NCBI GenBank assembly: GCA_039111635.1
Contig: JBCAQO010000004.1
Location: 2,170,001 to 2,234,000 of the forward strand
DNA length: 64,000 nucleotides
Direction of reading: 5' to 3'
Source: Heterobasidion occidentale
Lineage: Eukaryota; Basidiomycota; Agaricomycetes; Russulales; Bondarzewiaceae
The stretch's first letter is position 1. Every line of letters begins with the position of its first letter. The position numbers and the translations under genes are program-made. Below are positions 35,393 to 49,500 of the stretch, in pieces. The notes beneath the pieces are model-generated. The model had not been told where the DNA came from, made no database searches, and saw nothing but the letters and a program-made list of their open reading frames with translations.

Positions 35393-36871
35393 ATGTCATC
35401 GATGGTAATGGGAACGTACAGAACTGCGCGCGTAGAATTGCCACATGAGGCCGAGAAGCATGCCGACGCATCCTCGGATTCAGAGGACGACGTCGAAGAA
35501 GGAACAGGTCAGGGGGGAGGCGGTGACCCATTGAGCGACCTCCCTGACGAAACAGAGGTGATCATCACGCCCACTTGCGCGGAAACCCCTCGCTAATCCA
35601 AGTTTCCAAAAGGACCTTGATCTCGTGCACTCTGGAATATCCGCTTTGGAGAATCTTCGACTCGCGCGGTTCGCTGGCCACCTGAAGCGCCTTTGCCTTC
35701 GCCAGAACTTCATTTCCATCCTAGATCCCGCCGTGTTCAATCAGCTAACGCTTTTGGAGGAGCTCGACCTGTATGACAACAAGCTCAAGGCCGTCGGCGA
35801 TTCCTTGAACTCTTTGTCAAATCTCTCGTGAGTCAGACGCGTGTATAATTTTTGGCCGCTGTTGACCGTGACGGTCTGCTACACAGTGTATTGGATCTGT
35901 CGTTCAATCTCCTGAAAGCGATCCCAGACACGTTGGAGCATCTCACGGCTCTCAAGACCGTCTACTTTGTCCAGAACCGAATATTGGCGATCAGCGGTCT
36001 TCAAGGCCTAGGCGCCACGCTTCGAAGTTTGGAACTGGGCGGCAACAAGCTGCGGGTGAATGCAGACCCTCTCCTCTCTCACGCGATCGATTACGACCTC
36101 CTTTTCGACAGCAAATCGAGAACCTGGATGCCCTCGTGAACCTCGAAGAACTGTGGTTGGGCAAGAACAAAATATCGAAACTAGAGGCACTGCACATGCG
36201 TACTCTGCCGCGACGCTTTACTGACGCTCATTTCTCCCCCATTAGAACTTGGGGAACCTGAAGCGGCTCAAAATACTGGCGCTGCAATCCAATCGCCTGA
36301 CGAAGATCGAAGGTCTAGACGAACTAGAGAACCTAGAAGAACTCTATCTCAGCCACAACGGCGTGCAGAAGCTAGAGGGGCTGCAACACAACGTAAGATC
36401 TCCCGATTCTGGACATCATCGGTGTCGACCGAACGACCGACTGACATTGATCTGGCTGCCAGCTGCGCCTCACGACACTGGACGTCGGCAACAACTTCAT
36501 CTCCACGATAGAAAACCTTTCCTATCTCCGATCGCTCGCGGAACTATGGGTACGTTCATCCGGCCCTCCTCGTCATGCCGCCGTTCACGATCATGGCCTG
36601 TCGATCATTTCTTTCCAGATCAACAACAACAAGATCCCGAATCTACAATCGCTCGAATCGCAGCTGGCGCCTCTGCCGTGTCTAGAGACGATCTACCTCG
36701 AGGGGAACCCCTGCCAGCAGGCGGAAGGCGCCAACTACCGCCGCAAAATCATGCTCGCCCTCCCCAAGATCAAACAGATCGACGCGACGTGTGTATACCT
36801 CCTCCTTCCCTCCACCGTGGTTTTCCTCAATGGCCCTCGTTTACGTTTGCAGGCTGACGAAGGGAGCGTAG
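35393..36871 (+). CDS. SDS22: PP1 regulatory subunit SDS22 (leucine-rich repeat)
   Basis: Nuclear and cytoplasmic regulator and chaperone of protein phosphatase 1. Acidic N-terminus (DASSDSEDDVEEG), then SDS22-type 22-residue LRRs: LEELDLYDNKLKAVG, LDLSFNLLKAIPDTLEHLTA, LRSLELGGNKL, LEELWLGKNKISKLE, LKILALQSNRLTKIEGLDEL, LEELYLSHNGVQKLEG, LTTLDVGNNFISTIENLSYL and the capping repeat TIYLEGNPCQQ...NYRRKIMLALPKIKQID, ending LTKGA at 36871. The intron after SKLE (36187-36245) appears to use a GC donor (GAG|GCACTG). Without it the next exon NLGNLKRLKIL is out of frame. The extreme N-terminus may contain an additional small intron. Confidence 0.9.
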
Positions 36872-37856
36872 GATGCATCGCTGATCACGGCCTGCTTGTA
36901 TTTTTGTATACCGATGTGAAACCGGACAATATACCTTTCTACTCATGCGCACGGCCCTGCGCTCCGTGACGGATCTGAAAGTACAGTCAAGATGTTACGG
37001 CGTTGCGCTGTACCTTAATCATCTGTCTCCCTTGCACGCATCTCAAGGAGCTCAAGCGCCGCCCTGCCCGAGGCCTGACAGGCCTGGCCAGGACAGGCCT
37101 GACCTGTCAAAACCGTGTGCTTCTCAATTACGGAGATCAGGCCCCGCCTCACCGAACCCGGATAGAGATAGCAGATATCCCCCATAAGTAATAGCACGCA
37201 TATGCGTTCTTACTGATCGATCATCAGATCTACGAGGATCCGTGCTCAAGCAGGTTCGTTCGAGCTGCAGACCCGCTGCAGAGAAAAAGAGAAGGCGCGA
37301 AAAAAATACTTATTGTACAGGTACACTGAATAGAAGAGGATTGGGTGGGAGATTAAGCGAATGCACGCCCGCAGCATGACGCCCGGGCGGTACGGTAGAG
37401 CGATGCACTAACAGCGAACTAAGTAACCTACTTGGAGTACTCGGACAACCTTCGAATCCGGGAACCATGTATACGGACGGAGGGTACTGTACACGCGGGC
37501 GGCCACAGGAGGTGGGACGCCACGCGGAGGGGTACTGGTGCTGGTCAAATACTGATACGATGAGAAGCGAGGCAATTATGGCGGAGGCGGAGAGGCGGAA
37601 TGTCCGTGGGACAGGCAGGGCATAGTGATCATCAACGCGCAAAGCAGATAAATAGGACTAAAAGGGAAGCAAGCTAGTTAGGGATCTTGTCCCCCCGCAG
37701 CCGACCGCAGGATACCGAGCGAAGTGAGAATGGAGAAAATAGGAGAAAAAATAGGAGTTGCAGGCTTTAATACGAAATTTCTGTGAGCAGATCGGAGATT
37801 GTTCTGTTGTTGTTTCATGAAGGAACCAAACATGGTCGGGCATCCCCCCCCTTTGT
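36872..37856. other. Convergent intergenic region SDS22 / WC-2
   Basis: No gene recognised. At about 37065-37110 there is a cluster of inverted and direct copies of caggcctg / aggcctgac (GC-rich, hairpin-capable), and a C8 run near 37848. Confidence 0.5.
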
Positions 37857-40535
37857 TCATTGCGTTACGAAGGTCATCTTACTCGCCGGCCCGTGGCGCG
37901 GGTCAGCGGAGAGCGGCGTGGGCGGCAGCGTGATGGAGTCCCTGTCCCTGTCGCGCTCGCGTTCGTACGAAGCGGCGTGGCCGGACCCAGGAGAGCTGGA
38001 CGACGCGGACGAGAGCAGCGGCGACATCCTGTTCACCAGCTGCGGGAGCGACTCGATGCGCGAGAGCGTATGTCCGTGCCCGCCGTTTCCGTGCGAGCCG
38101 TGCTGCATGCCCGTGTTGGAAAGGGGCGAGGGATAGTACGAGGGCGTGCTGGAAGGGTATTGCTGCCGCACGTCGGACTCCCGCGCGTGACGGTGAGAGG
38201 GGTAGTGTTGGAAGCCGACGTTGCCGGCGGGGGGCGAGGGCGAAGGAGTGAGGCTGTTGAAGGCCTGCGGACCAGGCGGACCAGGCGGCGGGTAGACCTC
38301 GCTCCCAGAGCCTGACCCCGCAGGCGAGGTGGAAGTGAATGACGTATCCTCGTAGCTCGCCTGTCGCAGGCCAGAATAGGGCGCCGAGAGGGGTGGCGTG
38401 GCGGAGAGCGGCTTGGGGGATTGTTGCTCTTGCTTCGGGGTCGGACCCATCGCCTTGTCTTTCCTCCGACGCTGGGCAATCCCTTCCTTCTTGGCACGTG
38501 AGCGGGCATATCGAAGGCCGCAACTTTTGAGAAGAGACCAAGTCAGCATCGTGACAAGAAGTAATATGCCGAAACGTACGCATTGCAGAGATCTTTCTTG
38601 CCGCTGGGGCCTTTCCGCCATTCGGGGCTTTGGGTGACTTTGCAGCTGGAGCATCGAGTGATCCCGACGGTGGGTGACCCGAGCTCCTGCCCCCGATCCG
38701 TACTGATCCCGGAATTGCTGGGGCTCGTACGACGTTGTCCTGTCTTTGGCGGTGGACTGTATCCGGGTTTGGTGGCGGAGCCTGCTGAACCTCGGAGGAC
38801 GAATAACCGTAGGAAGGGGACAAGGGCCGAGAATAGGAGGCTGGGGCATGGGGTTGTCCATCTCGGCATACGGCGAGGGCTGCGGGACCACTGACGCTGC
38901 AATGGCGCGGCGTCTGCTGCTGCTGTTGTTGTTGCTGCTGCTGCTGCGACGCATAGGGGAGACGCGCATTTGTGGGGGCCTGACGTATAGGACGCAGGCG
39001 ATGCTGCGGAGGCCATTGGGACCCCAATAGCTGATGCGATGTCGATGGGTCTGGGCCTGTCGACCACGGCTGAGCCGAAAATGGGGGCAGAACAGGGACT
39101 TGGAGCTCTGAGAAAGGAAACTGTAGGAAGAGGTCGGAGACCTGCATAGGAGGCAATGCGTAGGAGCCCGTCGTCTGGTCGGAATAAAACTGCTGGCTTT
39201 GCGAGCCCATGTAACCGGTGTCGTAGTTGGATTGCTGCTGCTGCATAGATGCGTTGCTCGTCGAGGAGGAACGAGAGGGCGAGTTCACCTTGTGACAGGC
39301 AAAGATGATGGAACCTAGGGACACAAAGGAGTCAGGGGTGGATGGGTACAAGAGAGAGGAGGAGAACGAACCGTGAGGAATGAATATACTCTCGACTTCT
39401 CTCACGCCGTCCGAGGAGGTCATGTTCTGCAACGCCTTGTATCGCCGCGTGCAGCTGGTCTTTGCGTCATTGCCAGTGTGTGGGCTGTTCTCGATTTGGA
39501 CCTCGTCGGAGAGCTTGGCGAAATCGGAGGCTGTCGGGCCTTGTGCCTGTTGGGGAGGCCAGCTGAAGAGAAGGGGGCGATCCGACTGGTTCAAGAGGAT
39601 CTGAAATGCCCTGGACATGTTGCCAGACTGAGGGATGCTGTGGAGCAGCCTTTGGTAGAGCAGTTGCGCTTCCTGGTCATTCATGGCACTCGTGCCGCAC
39701 CAGTTTGTCCAGCCGGTCTTCACGTGCTCGTCGTTGTCGTAGGGCGTGAGGTCCACGACCGCGTGGATGAAACAAAGGACGAGGCCTTCCGCTGCCCAGT
39801 TGATGACGAGGTCCACGGCCATGTAGTTTGAATCTATCGCAATCTTTTCTGCTTCTGGCCAGACGTGATGAGGCCCTTGATAACCGAGGAGGCGCCGCAC
39901 GCGGGACAGGCGCGAATACCGCATTCTGGTGGAGACGAACACGCCGTGTGAAGGTAAGCGGTGAAGAGAAAATGCAGCGTGGGGTACACGCTGAGACAGA
40001 AAACGGGGCATACCGGGTGACGCTACCGTGGAGGGTGCGGCTCTCGAGGACATTGCGGAGGTCGTGTGTGGCGGATGCCTTCTCGTCGGGGTGGACAAAG
40101 TCGAAGAGGGACTTGCCGACGAGGTCGTTTGCCTGATCGACGAGATGGTGAGCGAGGACGGGGTCGAGGTAGAGGAAGTGAAGATCCGCGGAGAGGAGGG
40201 TCCAGTCTGGTGCGGGGAGGGAGAGTGAGCAGGGATATTCGAGGGAGAAAAGGAGAGTTAGCGGGGAAGAGGACACGTCACGGATGATCGATGGACGATC
40301 GTCCGGATGATGGAATCGGAAGCGACTTACAGCACCGAGTTTCACCCACTTTGGGGAATTTGTTGAACGACTGATCGGGCGCGAGCGACGACGGGTGCTG
40401 CGGGAGCGGGAGAGGGTCATACGAGGAGAGATTGAGCATCCTGGAAGGCGTGTTGCTGTTGTTGTTGTGGATGGGGGGAAAGGGGGACAGGTCAGGGGAG
40501 TCGAAGAGGCGGTGAGAGGGGGGAATGTAGCTCAT
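37857..40535 (-). CDS. White collar-2 type PAS/GATA light-response factor
   Basis: placeholder. Confidence 0.5.
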
Positions 40536-43500
40536 GAGCTGAAATGAAGAGCGTAGACGGGGACGCGAGTAGGTTGTACAGTAGAGTAACGGAAAGCAAT
40601 CGAGCGAGAGAGAAAGAGGAGAGGGGGGGGGGAGGGAGGAGAGGAGGACGCTGTGCGGCTGGTTTGTAAAGGGGACTGTCCAAACATCTCAATCTCTCCG
40701 ACTCATCCATCCCCTCGGCTCGACGTCACGCCCCTGACGCACTCCGTGTCACGCAACCCTCTCCCTTGCTCCCCGACCCCGACCAGCGTGCACGGTGCAC
40801 TCTTCCCCTCGCCCCCCCCACACACTCTCTCCCACCTCCTCTCCTCGCCGTCCGCTCCGCTCCCCACTTCCCTCGCCCACTCCGGGCCAACCACCTCCTC
40901 GCGCCACCGCTCGACCCGCACACGTAATTTAAAAGTGATCCCTGTCGTCCGACAGATCCGTTCTTCACGATCGATGCCAAAGATCCGAACCTCAGATCCC
41001 ATTACTCTAGCGCCCTTATGTCGCCTTCCTTCGTCCCCACATCTCGTCAAACAATCCATCCCCTCCTCGCCGCCTCTTCAAGAGCCCCGCACCCAGTCAG
41101 ACACCCGGGCCGTGCTCGCGACTCCGGATGACTTGCAGCCTCGGCCCTTCCAAGATGATGATGCCGAAAAAATGCCCCAATCACGAAGTAATCACGAGCG
41201 CCTAAGCATTAGATCTATATATATAGCGCCGTGCAAACATGCCCAAATACACTCGATTAGACTCCATTAGACCCCATTACAGTAGTCATCCTCTTTGTTA
41301 CACGCAAATCTTCAGCGAGACACGATGCCCGTCCCAACCCGCGCAGAAAAAAACATATGGGTCGCCGCCGGGGACGGCGACCTCGCACGCGTCCAGGTGA
41401 GCGCTCCGGCGATGTGACTGCTCGTAAGCTGCCCCACGCCCAATCTCTTCACCCACACGCAGGAGCTGGTCGAGCGACAGTGCAAGTGGATCTCCCGCCG
41501 AACCCCTTGACACAACAGCACCCGGCAGCTGAGCTGATGTCCCATCGTCATAGCGATCTCCCCGAACGCGCCAGACCCGTACACGTACACCCCCATGTGC
41601 GCTTCACAGCTCCAGCCCGTCGCCTCACGTACTGACCGCTAACCGCCTGCCGCGGCCCCTGCTCGCTGCAGGCATGCGGCCGCGTCCTACGGCCAGCTGC
41701 ACGTCCTGGACTATTTGATCTCCAGAGGTGCGCGTCTGCGGCGGCTTCCGCTTTTCTAGGCGGCCAAGCTGACAGCGTTTCGCTAGGCGGTGATGTGAAC
41801 ACCACAGACGACGACGGCGATACGCCGCTCTACACCGTCGAAAATGTCGAGACCGCGCGGTACCTCGTGGAGCACGGCGCGACGGTCGACCGACGAAACA
41901 ACGAGGGCATCCAGGTACGCCCGGCCAGCCCAACTCGCCGCGATCCTCTCCCCCCTACATATATACGCGGTTGCCGCGCCGCAGAAACACGCCAAGCCAG
42001 CTGATTGACGCCCGCGCGCGCCTTAGCCCGCAGAGCACCTCGCGGAGGACTTTCCGGAGGTCGCCAGCTACCTCGCCGCGCTCGCGCCCGCACCTCGCGC
42101 CACGGACTCCTCGGGCGCCCCTCCGCCAGTCGCCGGCGCCTGCGCCGGGCGCAGCGCACGCCCCGCGCAGCCCTCGCAGCACTCGCAGGACGCCGTGTCC
42201 GAGTACCTGACCACGTCCTGATGCAGTCCGTGCAGGACATCATGCGGCGCGCGGAGGCCGAGGGGCGCGACCCCGATGAGGAGCTGCGGCAGGTCGTAGG
42301 GCGCACCGTGCTGGAGGGCGTGGTCGCGGGGTATGGCATGTCCGATACCGCAGCGGAGGCACAGGAGGATCGGCGCGGGGACCGAACGCGCGCGGGCGGC
42401 GAGGCGAATGGGGCGAGTGGGGACGGGGCGAAGAGGAGGAGGCTTGACGGGGAGGGCCCGGGCCGGGAGGGGTGTAGCCCTGGGCAGGCGCATCGGAAGG
42501 GTCGTGCGTGACCCGCTTGGGCGTTTGGTACGTGCGCATGCCTGCCTGCCCTTCCCAAGTCGCGACGGCTTGTGGAGGCGCTGAGCGCTGAGCGACGGGC
42601 GGTGTTCACAGCTGCCGTAGATCTCAGTCACGATCACCGTATTGATGCTTCGATCCCGACGGATCTGTATTCGAATCCCTTTTGCTCCTGCACTGCTTTG
42701 CGAGCGATCGGCCAGGTACCGCAGGCGTCCCTTACCTTGCCCCAAGCGTCCTGCGTCCTTTCGTGTTCCTTACATAGTCTCTAAACTCTCAGGCTCTCTC
42801 AGGCTCTCGCAATGCTTCGCGACGTCGCGAAGCGCGGTTCGGATCCGGGCGTGGTGCCTACTTCGATCTTTGGCGCATGCATGGCATCGTATGAACGCGA
42901 TCCGCTGATTTCTGGCCAGTGCTTGTGATCGACCTTACGACCGCGTCTTCCATTAAAGACGGACATACTGACCTGGGAGGCGGACATGCAGGGGTCGATC
43001 GTGATTCTCGTTCTATTGAAGCCTATTGAACGCAGAACGCTGATGGATCTCGACGCCGTACGTAATGAGACAGTCCGTGGGGAAGATCCTGGATGATCGC
43101 AGGAACGCGGGGCTCCTGGTGGTGTTTGACTGGTTCTAGGACTTGTTGTGAGTTTCGCATATATAATGTCTTGACAGCGTTGCTTGACTTCATTGATGTT
43201 TTCCCAGCGAGTGGCCCGACAGGTGAGATTTTCAGCTTCAGTGCATGGCCATACATCAGGCGTCTGGCTATCTGGCTATCAAACGTTGACAAGGTGATGT
43301 AAGATGTGTTTAGGGCGGCGATGTATGAATCTTACTTGTGGTGAAAAAATGTCGGCAGCCATTCAGCGTGGTTTCATCGGCGGCACTTTTTTGGTTGACT
43401 ATATCCCTTTTCGCAAGTCTGGATAGTTGCGGGCCGTGTTACCCTTTTTACTCAGCCACGACTGCCAGGGATGGGCTTATCAATGGAAGACTATAAAATG

Positions 43501-46500
43501 GACGAATGACATACAGCGATCACCCGTTCGATGTGGTCCAACAGCAACTGGCCACAGTGAAGCTGTTGTTTGCTTGCTTCAGATATCGAGCTTATAGCCC
43601 GGCTGCTCTGGGAATCCGATGGGGCTTCTCCCTCCATCGCCTCTACAGCGCTCCAAGACTCTGGTGATCTGGCGGATGATCCTGAACTCGACAATGATGG
43701 AGAGTGCAGTGGATGTTATGGACATGGCGTCATACAGCGTCATACTCGAGCATATTCAGGCCCTTTTTCCGATATGCCGATACTTTTTGCCCTTGATAAG
43801 TGGTGACAGTGGTGACAATCATTTTGACCTTTTCCCCTAGCACTGATCGGCCCTGAGGCACAGCAGGGCACAGCGATGACAGCGGATGACCTTGGAAGAG
43901 ACTGTCGCCGTCTTGGGTTCTGTCCGCCTGCCAGACAACAACAGCTCACGATTTTCCTTACGATCAGGAAGTGAGTAAAGCGAAGTTCAAATAGAGCTTA
44001 CTTGTGAAATGACAAGTCGACGCGACGCGTCTGTTTGTTCGGAGCAAACATCAATTGAAAGCGCCCGCGTACATCATCGAATCTGGCCTCCATCATATAT
44101 CATCTCCAGCGCTGACTTTCTCGAATGACCATGTCCTGGGACATTCCCGCCAACATCGCCTTGTCGCAGTCGCTCAAAGAGTTGCAAGAGGCGCATGCGA
44201 AGCTCGATCAGTCTGACACACTCCGTACTTTCCGTGGTGCATGATGCTAGAGAACGGACGTATGATGTGGTGTGTCTGCCGCTGACAAACGAGAACTGGA
44301 GAGAGAGATGGAGGAGTATGTGCGTGATCCCAGTCGGACAGATGGAGGGAGAGAACTCGGAGGCAGAACGACGAGCTGAGACATGGAGGGCTGATCCATG
44401 CTTTCTACGGGACGAAGTGACGATGTCGCGCCTGGGTGAGTGCACCTGTAACTCGAAACTTTGTGCTCTGAATTCCTATATTACCATAAGACGAAGTAGA
44501 CGGCGTGTCTGTGATGGTTTCAGACTGGCTAGAGCTGATGCATCTGACGATTGGGTTAGACATGATTCTGAAATTGTGAGTGCCGAGATCACATAATTTC
44601 CTTGCGCTTTTCTTGTAGCAGCTCTGTAGGAGGGATGCTGAAGGCTGGTTTGTATACAGGCTCTCCAACAAGAATTATCCTACGCATCATATCTCAATGT
44701 CCAAACTGTTATACTTCCGCCTCCACGGAACAGAGAGCAGATAGCATCATATGGTCGCGCGATCAACAAGTGTCTCGAACAGACACCATATATACAACTC
44801 TCTGTCCGTCTCCCCATATACGACCCTTCAATATTCAGCCAAAACAGACTCGGACTACATCACCCTCTAACATTCATGATTCTCCCAACGGACGATCGAC
44901 ACCCGACATTCGCACACCCGACTTGCGCAGATCTCCCCCATCCACCGAGCATCAGAGGGTGAGCTGAATGCCACATGGGAAATGTGGGATGTCATCCGGT
45001 CGATATGCGACTACAGCCCGCGACTTACATTGAGTGCGCCGGTTCTTTTTTGGCCATCCATCTCGTTAATTGCCGGCGAATAGCTCTGGACCTCTCCCCT
45101 CCCCTCCCTTCCGTCCCCGGCGTGCTCAACAGATGGGCGCGGAGCCCATAAGACACGTCTTCCTTCCAGCCTCAACCTTCATTGCTAACACAAAAGGCTA
45201 TCCTGTGCTCCCAAAGGGGACGCAAAAATTCATCCGGGATATCATGAAGGTATTATACTGCATGCTAGCCGTCTTGTTTCACTCATGCCTCATTGGCCTA
45301 GCATCGACCGACGTTGATCTTATCTGGTGCTGCTACTGGATTGCACAATCGCGGCGGGGAGGCTGCGTATCTGCAGTACGTACGTTATCTGGAAAAACAA
45401 GCCCTGCAGTTGTGCAGGTGAAAACTCCCGGGACGGTCGAACATTTTGCACAAGGATATCAAGATTATCTGCAAGCCCCGCTGCAGGTGTGTTACCTGAT
45501 CATAGTCTTCATCTGTACTCAAATGCGCACAGCCTCTCATGGATAATCTGCAAAGCGTCACCTACCAAACATTCGAGCAAGACCCTGTGAAGTACCAAAA
45601 ATATGAAGAGGTAAGTCCTCCCACGTTGTGATCGCATTTTTGAACAACATCGTCCATAAGGCCGTTTTCATGGCATTATCTGAGTGGCCGGAGTGTGATA
45701 GAATGTACGTTTGCCATTTTGGACATTTTCTCCCCTCTGTTGATATCTCCATAGTGTGATCTATGTCGCTGGCGCGGGCCGAGGTCCCCTCGTCGCAAGA
45801 TGTCTGAACGCCATAGAAAGTTCGAAGCGGAACGCCTTCGTTTATGCTCTCGAGAAAAACCCGAGTGCATATGTAACGTGACTCAAATGTCTTCCCGGAT
45901 TGATGGGGCCATGCTCACGCGCTTTGTTCAGGTTACAAGGACGGAAGGAGCAAGAATGGAAGGATAAGGTCAATGTATTATTTGGCGACATGCGGACTAT
46001 CCAGGTGCCCGAACTTGCGGACATTATTGTCAGCGAATTGTTAGGATCCTTTGGGGACAACGAGCTCAGTCCGGAATGCCTCGACGGCGCCATGAGGTTC
46101 TTGAAGCGTATGTGATCATGATACATGCTGACGCACAACTATTGACACTTTTGATTGGTCTAGCCGACGGCATCTCCATACCTGCATCATATTCGGCGTA
46201 CCTCGCTCCGTTGTCATCTTCGAAACTGTATAATGAAGTTCGAGTGGGGAAGGACAGCAAGGCCTCTGAAACCCCTTATGTTGTCATGTTCCAAGCGGTG
46301 AACATCCTAAGTGGTGATGGTGGTGGGGCGGAAGGCCGATGTGGGCCCAAAGTACAGGAGTGCTGGGATTTCGAGCATCCGCGGAGAGACGCTGTCTTGA
46401 ACGAACTTGGTAAATATCGTGACTCACTGGGCCTACAGATGGCTGATTCTTGCAGGTTTGCCGCCTACAAATACGCACAATACGCGCTCGGCCAAGTTGA

Positions 46501-49500
46501 CCTTCCATATTCCCCACGCGGGTGTACTGCACGGCCTGGCAGGTTACTTCGAGGCCATGCTCTACGGCGACGTTGGTCTGAGTATTCACCCATTACGAAA
46601 AGACCAGATATCCAAGGATATGTTGAGCTGGTTCCCTCTTTTCTTTCCTCTCAAAGTACGGGCCTGTTTTTGTATTCGTATTCCTTCAACTGACGTCTTC
46701 GATTAGGAACCGTTGTACCTTCCGAGTAATTCCGAGCTCCAGGTCTCCATCTGGCGCCTCACAAATCAGCGCCAAGTCTGGTACGAATGGTATGCCGAGT
46801 CCTTCTTCCAGTCTTCCACCCCCCCTCGGATAAATCGCCATCGCCGAAAGTGGACGGTCGGGGTTCATTCATCGCAACACCATCAACACCGCTGGCCACT
46901 CCGAGTCCTTTGATAGATGCTATAGACAACCCCTTTCTTGTGGAGAAAACGGAGCAAACGAGACATATAGAGGACGCGACGAAGATAGAAGCTGGAGTTG
47001 TAAAAATCGGGCAGACATCTCTGCATAATCCGGGAGGACGGAGTAGTTGGATTGGGTTGTGACATGCCTCGACCAAAAAACACAGATTCTGGTGTCATCG
47101 TCTGTCCGATGAACAAAGTCATAAGACTAAGAGAGCTGAGCGCTGAGCACCGGCTCAGAAATGACGAGATATTTCTTGGCTAACCAGACAGAGGAGCTCT
47201 CATATGACCTGTCCTCACATTGACTAGCTCAGGATCAACGGGAGGGGTGCCTGAAGTGGCCCCATCACGTTTTGAAGCCTATTGTTTCATTCTCGAGTGA
47301 GCTATGGATTACATCACAGAACACTCAAAATGGCTGAGTTCGGGAACACGCTGCGCCCGGAGTTATTCATATGGCTATGAATAAGGTTACAGTCTGTGAA
47401 GAAAATAACCCCAAAAGCTTGCAAGAATCGGGAGTAATAAATAAATTGCTTGCTGGAGGGAAAGTAAATAGTTGGATATATGTGGGAGGTTGTGGATGAC
47501 TTGTAGGCACCGAGAAGCCGCAGAAAGGGACATGAAATGATTAAGAAAAGCTCGTAATCGTATACACACCGAACGCCCTGAAGAAAAGGTCAAGTAAAAT
47601 CTAGCCATCGTATTGCGGAGGCGATTCGTCTAGTGTAGCCCAAGTACGCTGAGTTTGGAGCGTCTCCATCCTAATGCGCAGTTCCGCCACCTCATTCCGC
47701 AGATCAGTGTCAGCGCCCGACGCGTCTGCCCGCAGATCAGCCTCCCTCAAGCAGCGCGTGCCTGTGTAGATGTGGATGATGCCGGGAATGCAGCATCTGA
47801 TATTTGTTGCGTGTGTCCGGGATTCGATTGTAGATGTTTCGCCTCCAGTCGAGCGGCGGCGGCTCGCGCTTGCATCGTAACATTTCCTACGGACATGATG
47901 CTAGAACTCGATGAGTCCTGGGGCACCAAGGTTGGGATCGTGTACCGCGTATGATGTTACCGGCAGGCTTCGGTACGAGTACGAAGTGTCCCTACCAGAG
48001 TCCGAAGGTATGGAGAGGATGGTACAAGATTATGCGTGAGTGGTTCGATCTGCATCTTGGAGTCGTCGCGGACGTAGACATGAGGCGACATGCGTCGTCG
48101 TAAACAGAACAATAGGAGAGCGGCGACAATGCCGACGATGGCTAAGCCGCCGACAACACCACCCACGATAGGGCCGACGGACGTGGTCCTTTTGGAGCTA
48201 TCTGCAGAAGACGCAAGCGTTGAGCTTGAAGGTTGGACGGATGCAGTCGTAGAGGCCGAAGTGACGGAACTCGTGGCAGGATCTGTGTCAACTCTAAACC
48301 GAGGTGTCAGGCATCTGAAACTCGTTGAGAAAGCAACAGAGCACTCACGTGTAGACCAAGTAATCAAAGAGAAATATTGTCTGATTGGTATTGCCTGTAG
48401 TGCTCATGACCAACTGATGAGGTCCGTTATTCAAACCATCCTTGGAAAATATGGGGTGATCATATTGATAGCCTCCGAAGCTTGCAGGCGGAACGTAGAC
48501 GAAGTTCCCCACATCAGATCCATCGATATTGAACGTCAAATTGGTGAGAGCATATGACAGGACAGCATACGCGTATACAGCAGTTCCTAAAGAGGACATC
48601 CTCACTCGACACAGACGCGTGTTTGTACTATGAAAAACTCACCAATGAAGGAAACCGTCACCGTGCGCTGCTCAGCATCGCCTGGAAAATGGGTGGTATC
48701 GTGCCAAGTATGGTTGAACACTAGCGCTCTGTCTAACGTCGCGACACAGCCATCGCAAGTAGCTCCTTGGGTCCATCCTGCTATGGGCAAGAATGTAATG
48801 GGAGCAACGCCTGTCGATGGATCCGGACCTGCCTCATCGTCAATCGTTTTGTTCACGAGGGCAGCCTGAGCGACTGGCAGGAGCAGAAGGAACCATGGCC
48901 GCATAGGGGCAATAATCCGATCAAACCAAAGCGAATGGTACCCCACGAAGGAAAAAGGAGAAGGTAGTCAAGTCTCGGAGTACAAGGTTCGAGAATATAG
49001 GCGGACCTAAATCCACGATGTTGTGATGGTTTGTTTATTGGGCCGAAATGTTGTTGGTTGATGGAAATTGTGACGCAAGGTACTCATGACCTGACGTTGG
49101 TTGACATCTGTCTTTGACACCTCGGATGGTTACTTTTCTCTAGTTCTTTCAACACCAGATTCTATGACCTATATAAAATATCTTGGTGTGTCGCGACAGG
49201 GTGATTCGTCCGTTCAGGATAGGCTAAAACAACCATGTACGCCACTGGCATTCTGTCGACCGAATGCGGATTTTTGAAAAGCGCTGTAGCGCTCGCGCCT
49301 ATGCATGATATTGCTGATGGTAATCAGCGAAGAGAATCACTGTAAAATAATCTAAGACTCACCCGGACAGCGTGTTTTATGAGTCTGCCGAGGCTAAGCG
49401 CCGAACAATAATCGGTTAAACGGGGAGAAAACAGTGCATTTATTGGGCGCATCAAACGAAATAATGAGGTTCGGCAAACACGCCCTTCTACCTTCGGTCA